Positions 33,271 to 42,827 of a stretch of DNA of 64,000 bases are shown here, in pieces. Position 1 is the stretch's first letter, and each line of letters opens with the position of its first letter. The DNA lies in the NCBI RefSeq assembly GCF_900302455.1, contig NZ_ONZG01000008.1, positions 1 to 64,000 on the forward strand, in the 5' to 3' direction. A program made the translations under genes and the position numbers. The notes beneath the pieces were generated by a model. The model had not been told where the DNA came from, did no database searches, and saw only the letters and a program-made list of their open reading frames with translations. Source of the DNA: Falsiruegeria mediterranea M17 (GTDB taxonomy: Bacteria; Pseudomonadota; Alphaproteobacteria; Rhodobacterales; Rhodobacteraceae).

Positions 33271-34386
33271 TTATTGCCCTTCTTGTCCTTTTGCGTCTGC
33301 TGACGCTGGGTGAGCTTCATCTTGGGTAAGCTCGACGGTGGATGCAACCCGTGCAGCCAGTTTTTCGGCGAATCCCGATTGCGCCAGCGTAAACGCCAGC
33401 TTGACGGCAGAGGACACGCCGGTGGCGTCCGCGCTGCCGTGGGATTTCACCACAGTTCCGTTGAGGCCCAAAAAGACCCCTCCATTGACCCGGCGCGGAT
33501 CAATACGTTTTTTCAAGCGGTTGAGCGAAGTAATAGCCAGTACCGAAGCCAGGCGTGACAGAGGTGAATACTTGAATGCTTGGCGCAGCAGTTGTCCGAT
33601 CAGGCTGGCGGTGCCTTCGCCTGTCTTGATCGCAACATTTCCGGTGAAACCGTCAGTCACGATGACGTCAGCCTTGTCGCCGGGAATGTCTCCGCCTTCG
33701 ACAAAGCCCACGAATTCGAAATTTGCCGCTTCGGCAAACTCCGAGATCATGGCGTGCGCCTCTTTCAACTCGGGTCGCCCCTTGTGCTCTTCGGTGCCCA
33801 CATTCAGCAGGCCGATGCGCGGGCGCATCAACTCCAGCCCATTGCGGGCGTAAGACGCACCCATCAGCGCATATTGCAATAAATCCTTGGCGTCGGCCCG
33901 AATATCCGCGCCCACATCCAGCATCACATTGAACCCCTGCGGGTTGGTCGAAGGCCACAAAACCGCGATGGCAGGACGGTTCACGCCTGGCAGCTTGCGC
34001 AGACGCATCATGCTCAACGCCATCAGGGCGCCCGTGTTGCCACAAGAGACCGCGCCGGCGGCTTCGCCGCTGCGCACCGATTCCAGCGTCGACCACATCG
34101 AGGTGCCCTTGCCATGGCGTACAACCTGACTCGGCTTGTCCTCCATTGTGACAACGTCCTGAGAATCGCGAAAAGCGACGCGTCCATCTAGGATGCGTCG
34201 CTTGGCGACCAATGGGCGCAATGTGTCCTCGGGGCCGTGCAGGATGAACCCGATGTCAGGGTTCTTGTCTGCAGACTGTGCAATACCTGCCACCACGACC
34301 GACGGACCGGCGTCTCCGCCCATTGCGTCAACCGAGATAATGATGCGCCCGGCGGGAGTGCCGATCTGATCGGGCTGAGCAGTCAT
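33271..34386 (-). CDS. plsX: Phosphate acyltransferase PlsX
   Basis: The 371-residue PlsX makes acyl-phosphate from acyl-ACP as the first step of phosphatidic acid synthesis. Diagnostic stretches are IISVDAMGGDAGPSVVVAG near the start, SCGNTGALMALSMMRLR, and VTDGFTGNVAIKTGEG. It is a peripheral membrane enzyme. It lies 27 bp after rpmF and 6 bp before fabH, the order found across bacteria. A short non-conserved tail (KGQEGQ) ends the protein. Confidence 0.97.
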   Translation of the reverse strand: MTAQPDQIGTPAGRIIISVDAMGGDAGPSVVVAGIAQSADKNPDIGFILHGPEDTLRPLVAKRRILDGRVAFRDSQDVVTMEDKPSQVVRHGKGTSMWSTLESVRSGEAAGAVSCGNTGALMALSMMRLRKLPGVNRPAIAVLWPSTNPQGFNVMLDVGADIRADAKDLLQYALMGASYARNGLELMRPRIGLLNVGTEEHKGRPELKEAHAMISEFAEAANFEFVGFVEGGDIPGDKADVIVTDGFTGNVAIKTGEGTASLIGQLLRQAFKYSPLSRLASVLAITSLNRLKKRIDPRRVNGGVFLGLNGTVVKSHGSADATGVSSAVKLAFTLAQSGFAEKLAARVASTVELTQDEAHPASADAKGQEGQ

Positions 34387-34413
34387 TAATGCGTGGCCTG
34401 TACCTGCAAGGAC

Positions 34414-34620
34414 TTAGGCTGCGTCGTCTTCCAGATCGATCTCGTCGGCCTGTGCAACGACTTCACGGTCGTCGTAGTGGCCGCACGATGCGCAAACGTG
34501 GTGGGGGCGTTTCAGCTCACCACAGTTGGGGCATTCGTTCGGGTTAGCAGCAACCAGCGCATCGTGCGCACGACGGTTGTTGCGGCGCGACTTGGATACT
34601 TTGTTCTGTTGGACAGCCAT
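34414..34620 (-). CDS. rpmF: 50S ribosomal protein L32
   Basis: The 68-residue protein begins [20 protein letters not shown] and carries the [18 protein letters not shown] zinc ribbon with all four cysteines, so this is the zinc-binding form. ATG 34620 gives the standard start; the longer frame is not conserved. It lies upstream of plsX and downstream of yceD, though a 205-bp gap between yceD and rpmF probably holds its own promoter. Confidence 0.97.
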   Translation of the reverse strand: MAVQQNKVSKSRRNNRRAHDALVAANPNECPNCGELKRPHHVCASCGHYDDREVVAQADEIDLEDDAA

Positions 34621-34825
34621 TGTCTCAACCTTTGTCTCAGAGGGCCTGGGAAACACTTCCTTGGGCCGAGTTTCAGTGTTCGTTCTCTTGGTGTGACGCG
34701 CGTTTAGGCCTGAGCCGCGGCAATGTCCAACCGTAAATCCGATGAGCGCGCGAAAATACTGCGATTCTCGATTTGCGCAAGGGTGTTTTTCTGCAGGCCT
34801 GCTATGACAGCTTTCACAGGCCCTG

Positions 34826-35362
34826 TCATTCCTCTTTTTTCAGCTTATCGCGCAAATCTGCAAGACCCGCAAAGGGTTTGACGTCCTCGTCGGTGAGCGC
34901 CGCCTTGCCGGGTTCGGTGACATTCAACTGCCCCAACTCGGCCCCATCCGCGCGTGGATATTCAGGTAGACTTAGCGCCAGAGCCTCGACCATCATTGCA
35001 AAGACGTCGATTTCCGTGCCCAATTGATCGGCTTCGTCATCTTCGGCCATTTCGACCTCGGCCTCTTCGGGGGCGTCCCATTCGGCCAGAAGAATACGCC
35101 GCACGAGCGTGTCCAGACGCGTGGTCACAGGCTCTAGCGTGACGACACAAGGTTGCACGACAGTGGCGCCCAGATCCGCGCGAATTTCCCAGTCTTTCTT
35201 GCCGCTGGCGGTGATCTTGCCTGCAAAGCTGAGTTTGCGCAGCCCCAGCAGCCCCAGCTGGTCCTGGATCTGGCGCAGGGTGTCGGCGTCAGGGCGCACA
35301 GCAAAAGAAGTTGGGGCGTTCTGCGGCAGATCCGCGACCCGCCACACGGTTTTGTCGGTCAT
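34826..35362 (-). CDS. YceD family (DUF177) protein
   Basis: The 178-residue protein matches the YceD/DUF177 family encoded next to rpmF in most bacteria. The core [19 protein letters not shown] holds the usual C-x-x-T-L-E-P. An acidic stretch follows ([16 protein letters not shown]), then [19 protein letters not shown]. The family has been linked to 23S rRNA metabolism in some organisms. The start at 35362 ([12 protein letters not shown]) is chosen; the long open frame upstream overlaps the divergent bamE gene and is not coding. The cysteine arrangement is the reduced single form. Confidence 0.92.
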   Translation of the reverse strand: MTDKTVWRVADLPQNAPTSFAVRPDADTLRQIQDQLGLLGLRKLSFAGKITASGKKDWEIRADLGATVVQPCVVTLEPVTTRLDTLVRRILLAEWDAPEEAEVEMAEDDEADQLGTEIDVFAMMVEALALSLPEYPRADGAELGQLNVTEPGKAALTDEDVKPFAGLADLRDKLKKEE

Positions 35363-35446
35363 GAAACAACTTTCGTTGGTTGAACCAGAGGCTCGGTTTC
35401 TATAATCGGGATAAAAGGCGCACTTAGCCAAGGCAAGAGGGCAGAT

Positions 35447-35917
35447 ATGTTCAAGACCGCAGACCTGCTGAAACCGGCGTACCGTATTGCAATTCTGGGT
35501 GCAACGGTGGGGGTCCTGACAGCCTGTACCTCGATTTATCGCAACCATGGCTATGTTCCATCCGAAGAGGATCTGGCGCAGGTGCAGGTTGGCGTCGACA
35601 CCCGCGACAGCGTGATTCAGGCCGTAGGGGCTCCGAGTTCTGCGGGCATTCTTGAAGAGAGCGGCTACTATTATGTCTCGACCCGGATGCGCCACTATGG
35701 CCCTCGCAAGCCGGAAGTGGTTTCGCGCCAGTTGGTCGCGATCAGCTTTGATCAACGCGGCGTGGTGCGCAACATCGAACGGTTCAGCCTGGCTGATGGC
35801 CGCGTGGTTCCACTGGAACGCCGCGTGACGGATTCGAGCATCGAGGACAAGACATTCCTGCGTCAGCTGCTTGGCAACCTGGGCAACTTCAACCCGGGCT
35901 CGGTCCTGAACCAGTAA
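35447..35917 (+). CDS. bamE: Outer membrane assembly lipoprotein BamE
   Basis: The 156-residue protein has a lipobox LTAC with the lipidated cysteine at residue 27, then the SmpA/OmlA domain (GYVPSEEDLAQVQVGVDTRD, VIQAVGAPSSAG, and YYYVSTRMRH). BamE is a small lipoprotein of the BAM complex that inserts outer-membrane beta-barrels. It is divergent from yceD with an 84-bp promoter region between them. The extra C-terminal helix region (EDKTFLRQLLGNLGNF) is common in alphaproteobacteria. Confidence 0.92.
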   Translation: MFKTADLLKPAYRIAILGATVGVLTACTSIYRNHGYVPSEEDLAQVQVGVDTRDSVIQAVGAPSSAGILEESGYYYVSTRMRHYGPRKPEVVSRQLVAISFDQRGVVRNIERFSLADGRVVPLERRVTDSSIEDKTFLRQLLGNLGNFNPGSVLNQ

Positions 35918-35982
35918 CCCCAAAGGTCGTCACCACGGTGTCACATCTTGTATGCTAGGCGAGGCTTGGCTACGGTTTTGAC

Positions 35983-36753
35983 GTGATCGTGCGGAGGAAC
36001 GGGATCTTGGCATCTGGGACACTTCTGAGCGGAGGTCGGTACCGCGCCCGTGTTGGCCATGGGGCTGACGATGTTCTGGCGGCACAACGGCTGCGCACAG
36101 GGGCCTTTGGTACGGATGCGCTGGACCGGGACGATTTCGACGACATTTGTGCGCACATCCTGATCGAGGATACCGAAACAGGCCAGTTGGTGTGTTGCTT
36201 CCGTATGCTCACCATGGCGGGCGGGCATGAGGTTGCCCGCAGCTATTCTGCCCAATTCTATGACCTCTCTGCGCTTGGCGGCTTTCAGGGCCGTATGGTT
36301 GAAATGGGGCGGTTTTGCATCGACCCCACACTCAACGATCCCGATATCCTGCGTGTGGCCTGGGGTGCGATGACAACCTTTGTCGATGACAACGGAATCG
36401 AGATGCTGTTTGGCTGCTCGTCCTTTGCAGGCACCGCGACAGAGGAGTATCTGGACGCCTTTGCGATGCTCAAGCACCGCCACCTGGCCCCCAAACGCTG
36501 GTTGCCACGGGTCAAGGCGCCCAACGTGTTCCGCTATGCCGCCCGGCTGCGGCGCAAGCCGGACGCCAAAAAGGCGATGCTTCGGATGCCACCCTTGCTG
36601 CGCACTTATCTTATGATGGGCGGCTGGGTCAGCGATCATGCGGTTGTCGACAATCAGATGAACACGCTGCACGTCTTTACCGGGGTTGAAATCCAGGCGA
36701 TTCCACCAGCCCGCAAGAAACTGCTGCGCGGTGTAGCGGGCAGCGCCACCTGA
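35983..36753 (+). CDS. olsB: OlsB-type N-acyltransferase (ornithine or glutamine lipid synthesis)
   Basis: The 256-residue GNAT-fold protein has RVGHGADDVLAAQRLRTGAF, MVEMGRFCIDPTLNDPDILR, and EMLFGCSSFAGTATEEYLDA, typical of OlsB, which acylates the alpha-amine of ornithine from 3-hydroxyacyl-ACP. The partner OlsA (lyso-lipid acyltransferase) is not adjacent. Roseobacters also have the homologous GlsB, which uses glutamine, and sequence by eye does not tell them apart. The start is GTG 35983; a TTG at 36007, nine bases after GGAGG (35993-35997), is as likely. It may be regulated by phosphate, as aminolipids often replace phospholipids. Confidence 0.85.
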   Translation: MIVRRNGILASGTLLSGGRYRARVGHGADDVLAAQRLRTGAFGTDALDRDDFDDICAHILIEDTETGQLVCCFRMLTMAGGHEVARSYSAQFYDLSALGGFQGRMVEMGRFCIDPTLNDPDILRVAWGAMTTFVDDNGIEMLFGCSSFAGTATEEYLDAFAMLKHRHLAPKRWLPRVKAPNVFRYAARLRRKPDAKKAMLRMPPLLRTYLMMGGWVSDHAVVDNQMNTLHVFTGVEIQAIPPARKKLLRGVAGSAT

Positions 36754-36793
36754 TCTTGTTGCAACGGGCCTTCTGCTGACATAGTCAGCAGTC

Positions 36794-38599
36794 ATGTCTA
36801 CGATACCTCTTTTGCAGATGTCCGGAATTTCGCTGACTTTCGGCGGCAACCCGGTGTTTTCCGAACTCGATCTGGTTGTTCAGCCGGGCGACCGCGTGGC
36901 TCTTGTGGGCCGCAACGGCTCGGGCAAATCCACCCTGATGAAGGTCATGGCCAGCTTGGTGGAACCGGATGAGGGCACCATCGTTGTGCCGCCCGGTAAA
37001 TCCGTCGGTTACATGGAGCAGGACCCCACGATGGAGGGGTTTGCCACCTTGGGTGACTACGCCACCAGCGCACTGGAACCGGGTGAACTTTATAAGGTGG
37101 AACGCGCGGGTGAAGGGCTGAAATTCGACCCCGCACGCGCGGTCGAAACGGCCTCGGGTGGCGAACGCCGCCGTGCGGCCCTGGCCAAGCTGATGGCCGA
37201 AGCGCCCGATCTGATGCTGCTGGACGAACCCACCAACCATCTGGACATCGAAGCGATCGCCTGGCTCGAGCGCGAAATGGGCGCGACGCGGGCGGGCTAT
37301 GTCCTGATCTCGCACGACCGCGCGTTCCTGCGAGCGCTGACCCGCGCGACTCTGTGGATTGATCGGGGACAGGTACGGCGGCAGGAGAAAGGGTTCGAAG
37401 CCTTCGAGGCCTGGCGCGATCAGGTCTGGGAAGAAGAGGACATGCAGCGCCACAAGCTGAACCGCCTGATCAAATCCGAGGCCCGTTGGGCCGTCGAGGG
37501 CATCAGTGCACGCCGCAAACGCAACCAGGGTCGGGTGCGGGCCTTACAAAATCTGCGCGCAGAACGAGCCAGTCAGATCAAAAGGCAGGGTACTGCGGAT
37601 TTTGCGCTGGATTCAGGCCCCAAATCGGGTCGCAAGGTGATCGAGGTTGAGGGCATCGCCAAATCTTATGGCGAAAAGCAGATCGCACGCGACTTTGACC
37701 TCAAGGTGCAGCGTGGCGACCGGATCGCATTTGTTGGTCCTAACGGCGTCGGCAAGACCACGTTGCTCAAGGTTTTGTTGGGGCAGGAACCCCCCGACGA
37801 AGGCACGGTCAAGCAGGGCACCAACCTGGAGATTGCGGTCTTTGATCAGGCCCGCGCGCAGCTCGACCCGGACATGAGCCTGTGGGACAGCCTGACGGGC
37901 GATCCGGACATGCGGGTGTCGGGCAAGGCCGATCAGGTCATGGTGCGTGGTACGCCGAAACACGTTGTGGGCTATCTCAAGGACTTTTTGTTCGACGAAC
38001 GTCAGGCCCGCGCGCCTGTTCGGTCATTGTCGGGCGGTGAAAAGGCACGGCTTCTGCTGGCCAAGCTGATGGCTCAAAGCTCGAACCTGTTGGTGCTTGA
38101 TGAACCGACGAACGACCTGGACGTCGAAACGCTCGACCTGCTGCAAGAGTTGCTAGATGACTATGACGGGACCGTCCTGTTGGTCAGCCACGATCGTGAT
38201 TTTCTGGACCGCGTTGCGACAACCACAATCGCGATGGAGGGCAATGGCCGTGCCACCGTGTATGCAGGTGGCTGGAGTGATTATATCGCACAACGTGGTC
38301 CATTGGAGGGCGAAAAACCTGCAAAGTCAAAAGCTAACAAGCCGAAGACCAAGCAAGAGGCCAAGCCGAAATCGGGCCTGTCCTACACCGAAAAACACCG
38401 CCTTGAAAAACTGCCTGCCGAGATCGAGCGCCTGGAGGCCGAGATCGCCAAGCTCGAAGAGCTGATGGCTGATCCTGAGCTGTTCACCCGCGAACCGGTC
38501 AAGTTCCAAAAAGCGACCGATGCTTTGGTGCAGCGGCAGGAAAAGCTCGCCGCCGCCGAAGAGGAATGGCTGGAACTGGAAGAAAAGGCCGAAACATGA
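36794..38599 (+). CDS. uup: ABC-F family ATPase (Uup-like)
   Basis: The 601-residue protein has two ABC domains without membrane segments. Walker A motifs are GRNGSGKST and GPNGVGKTT; signatures are SGGERRRAAL and SGGEKARLLL, each followed by D-E-P-T-N. The interdomain linker (residues 215-265) is basic and helical (RRKRNQGRVRALQNLRAERA). The C-terminal 80 residues form a coiled coil (LPAEIERLEAEIAKLEELMA), as in Uup. ABC-F proteins act on the ribosome or on DNA branch structures. It overlaps the GNAT gene by ATGA, forming a three-gene unit with the CPT-like kinase. Confidence 0.95.
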   Translation: MSTIPLLQMSGISLTFGGNPVFSELDLVVQPGDRVALVGRNGSGKSTLMKVMASLVEPDEGTIVVPPGKSVGYMEQDPTMEGFATLGDYATSALEPGELYKVERAGEGLKFDPARAVETASGGERRRAALAKLMAEAPDLMLLDEPTNHLDIEAIAWLEREMGATRAGYVLISHDRAFLRALTRATLWIDRGQVRRQEKGFEAFEAWRDQVWEEEDMQRHKLNRLIKSEARWAVEGISARRKRNQGRVRALQNLRAERASQIKRQGTADFALDSGPKSGRKVIEVEGIAKSYGEKQIARDFDLKVQRGDRIAFVGPNGVGKTTLLKVLLGQEPPDEGTVKQGTNLEIAVFDQARAQLDPDMSLWDSLTGDPDMRVSGKADQVMVRGTPKHVVGYLKDFLFDERQARAPVRSLSGGEKARLLLAKLMAQSSNLLVLDEPTNDLDVETLDLLQELLDDYDGTVLLVSHDRDFLDRVATTTIAMEGNGRATVYAGGWSDYIAQRGPLEGEKPAKSKANKPKTKQEAKPKSGLSYTEKHRLEKLPAEIERLEAEIAKLEELMADPELFTREPVKFQKATDALVQRQEKLAAAEEEWLELEEKAET

Positions 38600-39021
38600 C
38601 GCAACCGACCCGACTGGCCACACAAGACGACGCCCCGGCGTGCGCCGAGATCGTGAACAGTTGGATCGACGCAACGCCCTGGATCGAGCGGTTTCACAGT
38701 GCTCAAGCCATCGAGGATATGATCCACGCTGGCATCCCATTGCGCGAGTTCTGGGTCGCGGGCGATCCGGTCGCGGGCTATCTGTCCTTCAACGTGGAGG
38801 AGGGCTGCGTCATGGGGCTCTATACCGCTGCGCCCGGATCGGGCGTTGGCAAGGCGCTGTTGGATCAGGTGAAACAGGGGCGGGACCGCGTGACGCTCTG
38901 GTCGCATTTGCCCAACACCGGAGCGCATCGGTTTTATCGGCGCGAAGGGTTCGCGCCGACCGGCGCTCGGCGGGATGGGGACGACGGGTTGGTCGAGATC
39001 GAATTAGCCTGGGAGCGGTAA
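38596..39021 (+). CDS. GNAT-family N-acetyltransferase
   Basis: The 141-residue protein has the acetyl-CoA binding segment GLYTAAPGSGVGKALLDQVK and the later NTGAHRFYRREGFAPTG, both typical GNAT features. The substrate is unknown. The start overlaps the uup stop by 4 bp, and its stop is followed at once by the GTG of the kinase gene, so the three are probably translated together. An antibiotic- or metabolite-modifying role is possible in that company. Confidence 0.9.
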   Translation: MTQPTRLATQDDAPACAEIVNSWIDATPWIERFHSAQAIEDMIHAGIPLREFWVAGDPVAGYLSFNVEEGCVMGLYTAAPGSGVGKALLDQVKQGRDRVTLWSHLPNTGAHRFYRREGFAPTGARRDGDDGLVEIELAWER

Positions 39022-39561
39022 GTGGCGCAGGTCATCCTTTTGAACGGTCCTTCCAGCAGCGGCAAATCCACCTTGGCGCGGGCTGTGCAAGCAAAAGCTG
39101 ACCCGCCGTTCTGGCACATCTCGCTCGATCATCTGCGCGACGGTGGCATCCTGCCAATGGATCGGTTCCGGTCAGGTGATCTGGATTGGAAAGCGCATCG
39201 GGCCCGCGTGTTCGACGGGCTGCATGCAATGGCCTCTGCCGCAGCAGATGCAGATAACAATCTGATTTTCTATCATATTTTGGAAGAGCAAGTGTGGATC
39301 GACACGCTTAAGACCAGCCTTGCGGGGCATGATGTGCTCTTTGTTGGCGTTTACTGCGATCTGGATGTGCTCAATACGCGTGAGCGCGAGCGGGGAGACC
39401 GTCCGATTGGCAGCGCGGCGCTGGATCATGCATTGATCCATGTCGGTCGAACCTATGACATCAAGGTGGACGGGACGGCTCCAGTTCAAACGAATGTCGA
39501 TGCCATCCTGAAGGGCTTGAACGGTGGGCGGCGCGTATCCGAGCTTCACACCGCCCGCTGA
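39022..39561 (+). CDS. Chloramphenicol phosphotransferase-like P-loop kinase
   Basis: The 179-residue protein has Walker A GPSSSGKST at residues 9-17 and a likely catalytic D36 in HISLDHL, matching the CPT family that phosphorylates the 3-hydroxyl of chloramphenicol. The lid region holds NTRERERGDRPIG. Homologues in most genomes are annotated by this fold without proof of drug activity. The start is GTG 39022, directly after the GNAT stop. With uup and the GNAT gene it makes a compact unit that may serve resistance or metabolite modification. Confidence 0.85.
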   Translation: MAQVILLNGPSSSGKSTLARAVQAKADPPFWHISLDHLRDGGILPMDRFRSGDLDWKAHRARVFDGLHAMASAAADADNNLIFYHILEEQVWIDTLKTSLAGHDVLFVGVYCDLDVLNTRERERGDRPIGSAALDHALIHVGRTYDIKVDGTAPVQTNVDAILKGLNGGRRVSELHTAR

Positions 39562-39563
39562 CA

Positions 39564-40319
39564 TCACCGCATCCGCAGCGCGCCGTCCAGGCGGATCACT
39601 TCGCCGTTCAGATAACCCATCTCGACCATGAACCCGGCCAGACGCCCGTATTCCGCCGGATCGCCCAGGCGGGCAGGGTTCGGCACATCTGCGGCAAGCG
39701 ATGCCTGAATCTCTTCGGGCAGACCTGCCAGCATCGGCGTCATGAATATGCCCGGCGCGATGGTGTTCACGCGAATGCCGGTCGAGGCCAGATCGCGGGC
39801 CATCGGCAGGGTCATGCCCACGACACCCCCTTTGGAGGCGGAATAGGCAGCTTGGCCCTTTTGGCCGTCAAACGCGGCGATCGAGGCGGTGTTGATGATC
39901 ACGCCGCGCGCGCCATCGGGCTCCGGTTCGTTCCGGCCCATTTCCATCGCGGCCAGACGCGCGACGTTGAATGTGCCCACCAGGTTGATGTCGATGGTGC
40001 GCTGAAAGGCATCCAATGGGTGTGGGCCATCCTTGCCGACTGTCTTGATGCCGTAGGCAATGCCGGCGCAGTTCACACAGGCGGTGATCTTGCCCATCTT
40101 GTCCATCGCATGTGCGATGGCTGCTGCCACGGATTCTTCGTCGGTGACGTCAGTTGCGGCGAAATAGCCACCAATCTCTTCGGCGACCTTGGGGCCGCGT
40201 TCGGCGTCGCGGTCCAGGATGGTGACCAGCGCGCCCTTGCTGGCAAAGTGGCGGGCGGTGGCTTCGCCCAGGCCCGAAGCGCCGCCAGTTACTACTGCGG
40301 CCGTAGTGGACAGTTCCAT
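39564..40319 (-). CDS. Short-chain dehydrogenase (3-hydroxyacyl-CoA dehydrogenase type II-like)
   Basis: The 251-residue SDR has the NAD motif [31 protein letters not shown], the catalytic Ser in [12 protein letters not shown], and Y-x-x-x-K in [13 protein letters not shown]. The sequence order and the [17 protein letters not shown] region are those of HSD17B10-like 3-hydroxyacyl-CoA dehydrogenases of beta-oxidation. The start ATG 40319 ([13 protein letters not shown]) is preferred over one 10 codons upstream. It ends 2 bp from the convergent kinase gene. Confidence 0.92.
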   Translation of the reverse strand: MELSTTAAVVTGGASGLGEATARHFASKGALVTILDRDAERGPKVAEEIGGYFAATDVTDEESVAAAIAHAMDKMGKITACVNCAGIAYGIKTVGKDGPHPLDAFQRTIDINLVGTFNVARLAAMEMGRNEPEPDGARGVIINTASIAAFDGQKGQAAYSASKGGVVGMTLPMARDLASTGIRVNTIAPGIFMTPMLAGLPEEIQASLAADVPNPARLGDPAEYGRLAGFMVEMGYLNGEVIRLDGALRMR

Positions 40320-40372
40320 TTTGGGTTCCTCTCCCCGTGATATGAACATGTGTTCAAATAATCACGCGGATG

Positions 40373-41239
40373 TCAGCCTGTCCAGCCATCACGCATCAGC
40401 TTGGCGTCCCACGCGGCGAGGGGACGCAGCGTTTTGCCCAGTGGCGGCCACCATATCCAGGTCCCGCCAAGTTTGCGGGGTTTGGCCCCGGTGCCCAGTT
40501 TGAACCGCACCAGCCCCGGCGCGTCCTCGGTCGAGATCAGGCCCAGGTCAAACCGCTGCGCACCTTTGCGCGCAGCCCAGGTCATCGCCGTCCACAAGAG
40601 CAGGTTCTGCGCCGAATGGTGTCGCCCGCGCGCCGTCGTATGGGACACGTGATAGGTGACCACCGGGCCGTGCCGCAGCAGCAGAAGCCCCGCAATCGGG
40701 GTCTTGTCGGCGAAGGCCGTGAACAGCTTGGCCTTGCCAGGGTTCGTTTCGGCAAACGCACAGGTCAGCGCAACAGGCCAATTGCGATAGCGACGCTGAC
40801 GTTGCCGGGTGGCATCTTCGCGCAGCAGCCAGTGGTCCTGCTCGATGAGCATGTTCTGGCGGGTCACTCGCAGATTTTGCTGTTCCGCTTGCTTCAACCG
40901 ATTGCGCCATTTCTGATGCAAGCCTGCGCGCAGATCGCCCGTCAGGTCCAATTCGGCGCAGGTCGCGGGGCTGACAATGGGCAATGCCCCGATCTGCGAT
41001 AGATCTGGACCCGAGTAGTCTGGGTTCAACAAGATCGGTAGGTGTACACCCGCCAGCTGCGTCGGCAAGTCCTGGACAGCTGTCTGAAACCGCGACAACA
41101 TCAAACACGGGCCACGCTTCAGAGCCAGTGTCCCATCGTCTAGCCGCAGCGGAGACCTGCCAAACCGCGTGAGCACTGCGGCGAACTCTGGGCTTTGTTG
41201 CAATGCGGGCAGGGGGGCAGAGACAGCGAAATCGAACAT
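40373..41239 (-). CDS. FemAB-like/GNAT acyltransferase domain protein
   Basis: The 288-residue protein resembles the BioF2-like GNAT domain: WRNRLKQAEQQNLRV, then AGLLLLRHGPVVTYHVSHTT and RGRHHSAQNLLLWTAMTWAA, RFDLGLIS and VRFKLGTGA. These motifs match proteins acting on peptidoglycan or surface polymers or of unknown function. There is no signal peptide. It is a single gene between the SDR gene and a small divergent gene. The substrate is unknown. Confidence 0.82.
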   Translation of the reverse strand: MFDFAVSAPLPALQQSPEFAAVLTRFGRSPLRLDDGTLALKRGPCLMLSRFQTAVQDLPTQLAGVHLPILLNPDYSGPDLSQIGALPIVSPATCAELDLTGDLRAGLHQKWRNRLKQAEQQNLRVTRQNMLIEQDHWLLREDATRQRQRRYRNWPVALTCAFAETNPGKAKLFTAFADKTPIAGLLLLRHGPVVTYHVSHTTARGRHHSAQNLLLWTAMTWAARKGAQRFDLGLISTEDAPGLVRFKLGTGAKPRKLGGTWIWWPPLGKTLRPLAAWDAKLMRDGWTG

Positions 41240-41277
41240 GGCCCCGATTAACGCATCAGAAACCTAAATCGCGGTTA

Positions 41278-41415
41278 ATGACCTACATGATACGCGTGTA
41301 TGGCAAATCGGCCCCCAGTCCCCGAATGACCAAGGTTGCAGCCCTGTTGTTGGCGATCGGACTGTCGGTACCTGTCTTTGTGGTGCTGAGCCTGATCGAT
41401 TGGCTTTGGCTTTAA
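41278..41415 (+). CDS. Small single-pass membrane protein (45 aa)
   Basis: ATG 41278 opens a 45-residue ORF with a basic N-terminus and one hydrophobic segment (VAALLLAIGLSVPVFVVLSL), ending IDWLWL. Later ATGs (41287, 41323) are also possible; the ribosome-binding site is not clear. It lies alone on the plus strand, divergent from the FemAB-like gene, and is followed by a strong bidirectional hairpin, which supports expression. No function is known. Confidence 0.5.
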   Translation: MTYMIRVYGKSAPSPRMTKVAALLLAIGLSVPVFVVLSLIDWLWL

Positions 41416-41422
41416 CCAAAGA

Positions 41423-41454
41423 AAAACCGCCGCCCGTGAAAGAGCGGCGGTTTT
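41423..41454. terminator. Bidirectional intrinsic terminator
   Basis: AAAACCGCCGC (41423-41433) and GCGGCGGTTTT (41444-41454) form a perfect 11-bp stem with a 10-nt loop. It has A and T flanks on both sides, so it serves the small gene on the plus strand and tyrS on the minus strand. Confidence 0.88.
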
Positions 41455-41472
41455 GCGCTTGTCGAGTTTTGG

Positions 41473-42720
41473 TCAGCCCAGCTGCACCAGCGCGTGACGT
41501 TTCTTGCCCGCGCTCAGCTTGATCGGCGAGGACAGCGCGCCCGCGTCAATCATCAACCCGCCATCGGTCAAGGGGGCATCGTCCAGCTTGGCACCGTTTT
41601 CGGCGATCAGGCGCTTGGCCTCTTTGCCCGACTTGGCCAGACCGGATTTGACGATCAACTGAACGATCGAAACAGGCAAATCGCCCTCGGCAAGGGTCAG
41701 GGTGGGCAGGTCGTCGCCAACACCGCCCTTTTCGAACACTTCGCGCGCAGTTGCCTCGGCCGTAGCTGCCGCATCCGCACCATGACACAGCTTGGTGACT
41801 TCGTTCGCCAAGACGATCTTGGCATCGTTGATCTCGGACCCGGCCAACGCCCCCAGACGCTCGCATTCATCGATGGGCAACTCGGTATAAAGCTTGAGGA
41901 AGCGGCCCACGTCAGCGTCCGTGGTGTTGCGCCAGAATTGCCAGAATTCGTAAGGCGAGCGCATGTCGGCGTTCAGCCAGACCGCGCCATCCTGGCTTTT
42001 GCCCATCTTTTTGCCGTCGCTGGTGGTCAGCAGCGGCGACGTCAGGCCAAAAACCTCTCCTTCGATGGTGCGGCGGGTCAGGTCGATGCCGTTGACGATG
42101 TTACCCCACTGATCCGATCCGCCCATCTGCAGGATACAGCCATAGCGCCGGTTCAGCTCCATGAAGTCATAGGCCTGCAGGATCATGTAGTTGAATTCCA
42201 GGAACGACAGCGATTGCTCGCGATCCAGGCGGGATTTCACGCTTTCAAACGACAGCATCCGGTTGACCGAGAAATGCCGCCCGATGTCGCGCAGAAACTC
42301 AAGGTAGTTCAGATCGTCCAGCCACTCCGCATTGTTCAGCATCAGGGCCGCGTTTTCTGCGCCGCTGTCATAGTCGATGTAGGCCGAGAACACCTTTTTG
42401 ATGCCCGCGATATTGTCGTCGATCTGCGCTTCGGTCAGCAGCGGGCGTTCGTCAGCCCGGAATGACGGATCGCCAACCTTGGTGGTGCCGCCGCCCATGA
42501 GCGTAATTGGCTTATGGCCGGTCTTTTGCAGCCACCGCAGCATCATGATCTGGATGAGAGAACCCACATGCAGCGACTTGGCCGTTGCATCAAAGCCGAT
42601 ATAACCCGGTTGCACACCCTTGATCAGTGCCTCATCAAGGCCCTGATAATCGGTGCAGTCAGCCAAAAAGCCGCGCTCGATCATCACAGCGATGAAATCC
42701 GATTTGGGATGGTAGGTCAT
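41473..42720 (-). CDS. tyrS: Tyrosyl-tRNA synthetase
   Basis: The 415-residue class I synthetase has the HIGH-like motif HVGS at residues 51-54, tyrosine-binding [19 protein letters not shown], the KMSKS-like [10 protein letters not shown], and a C-terminal S4 RNA-binding domain ([19 protein letters not shown]). ATG 42720 (MTYHPKSDF) is chosen; the longer frame runs into the divergent anmK promoter. It ends at the bidirectional terminator. Confidence 0.97.
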   Translation of the reverse strand: MTYHPKSDFIAVMIERGFLADCTDYQGLDEALIKGVQPGYIGFDATAKSLHVGSLIQIMMLRWLQKTGHKPITLMGGGTTKVGDPSFRADERPLLTEAQIDDNIAGIKKVFSAYIDYDSGAENAALMLNNAEWLDDLNYLEFLRDIGRHFSVNRMLSFESVKSRLDREQSLSFLEFNYMILQAYDFMELNRRYGCILQMGGSDQWGNIVNGIDLTRRTIEGEVFGLTSPLLTTSDGKKMGKSQDGAVWLNADMRSPYEFWQFWRNTTDADVGRFLKLYTELPIDECERLGALAGSEINDAKIVLANEVTKLCHGADAAATAEATAREVFEKGGVGDDLPTLTLAEGDLPVSIVQLIVKSGLAKSGKEAKRLIAENGAKLDDAPLTDGGLMIDAGALSSPIKLSAGKKRHALVQLG

Positions 42721-42827
42721 GTCTTGCCTCGGGTTTGTGTTGCGGGGCAGTGTATAGAGCGCAAAGGCACGAGAGGGAAACCATTTTCCGTCTGTTTTTG
42801 TGGGGTGGGACAACAAAGGATAAGGCC

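Noticed and set aside
34826-35923. 365-codon frame including yceD and antisense bamE
   Set aside because: Family similarity begins at [12 protein letters not shown] (35362); upstream residues are antisense to bamE.
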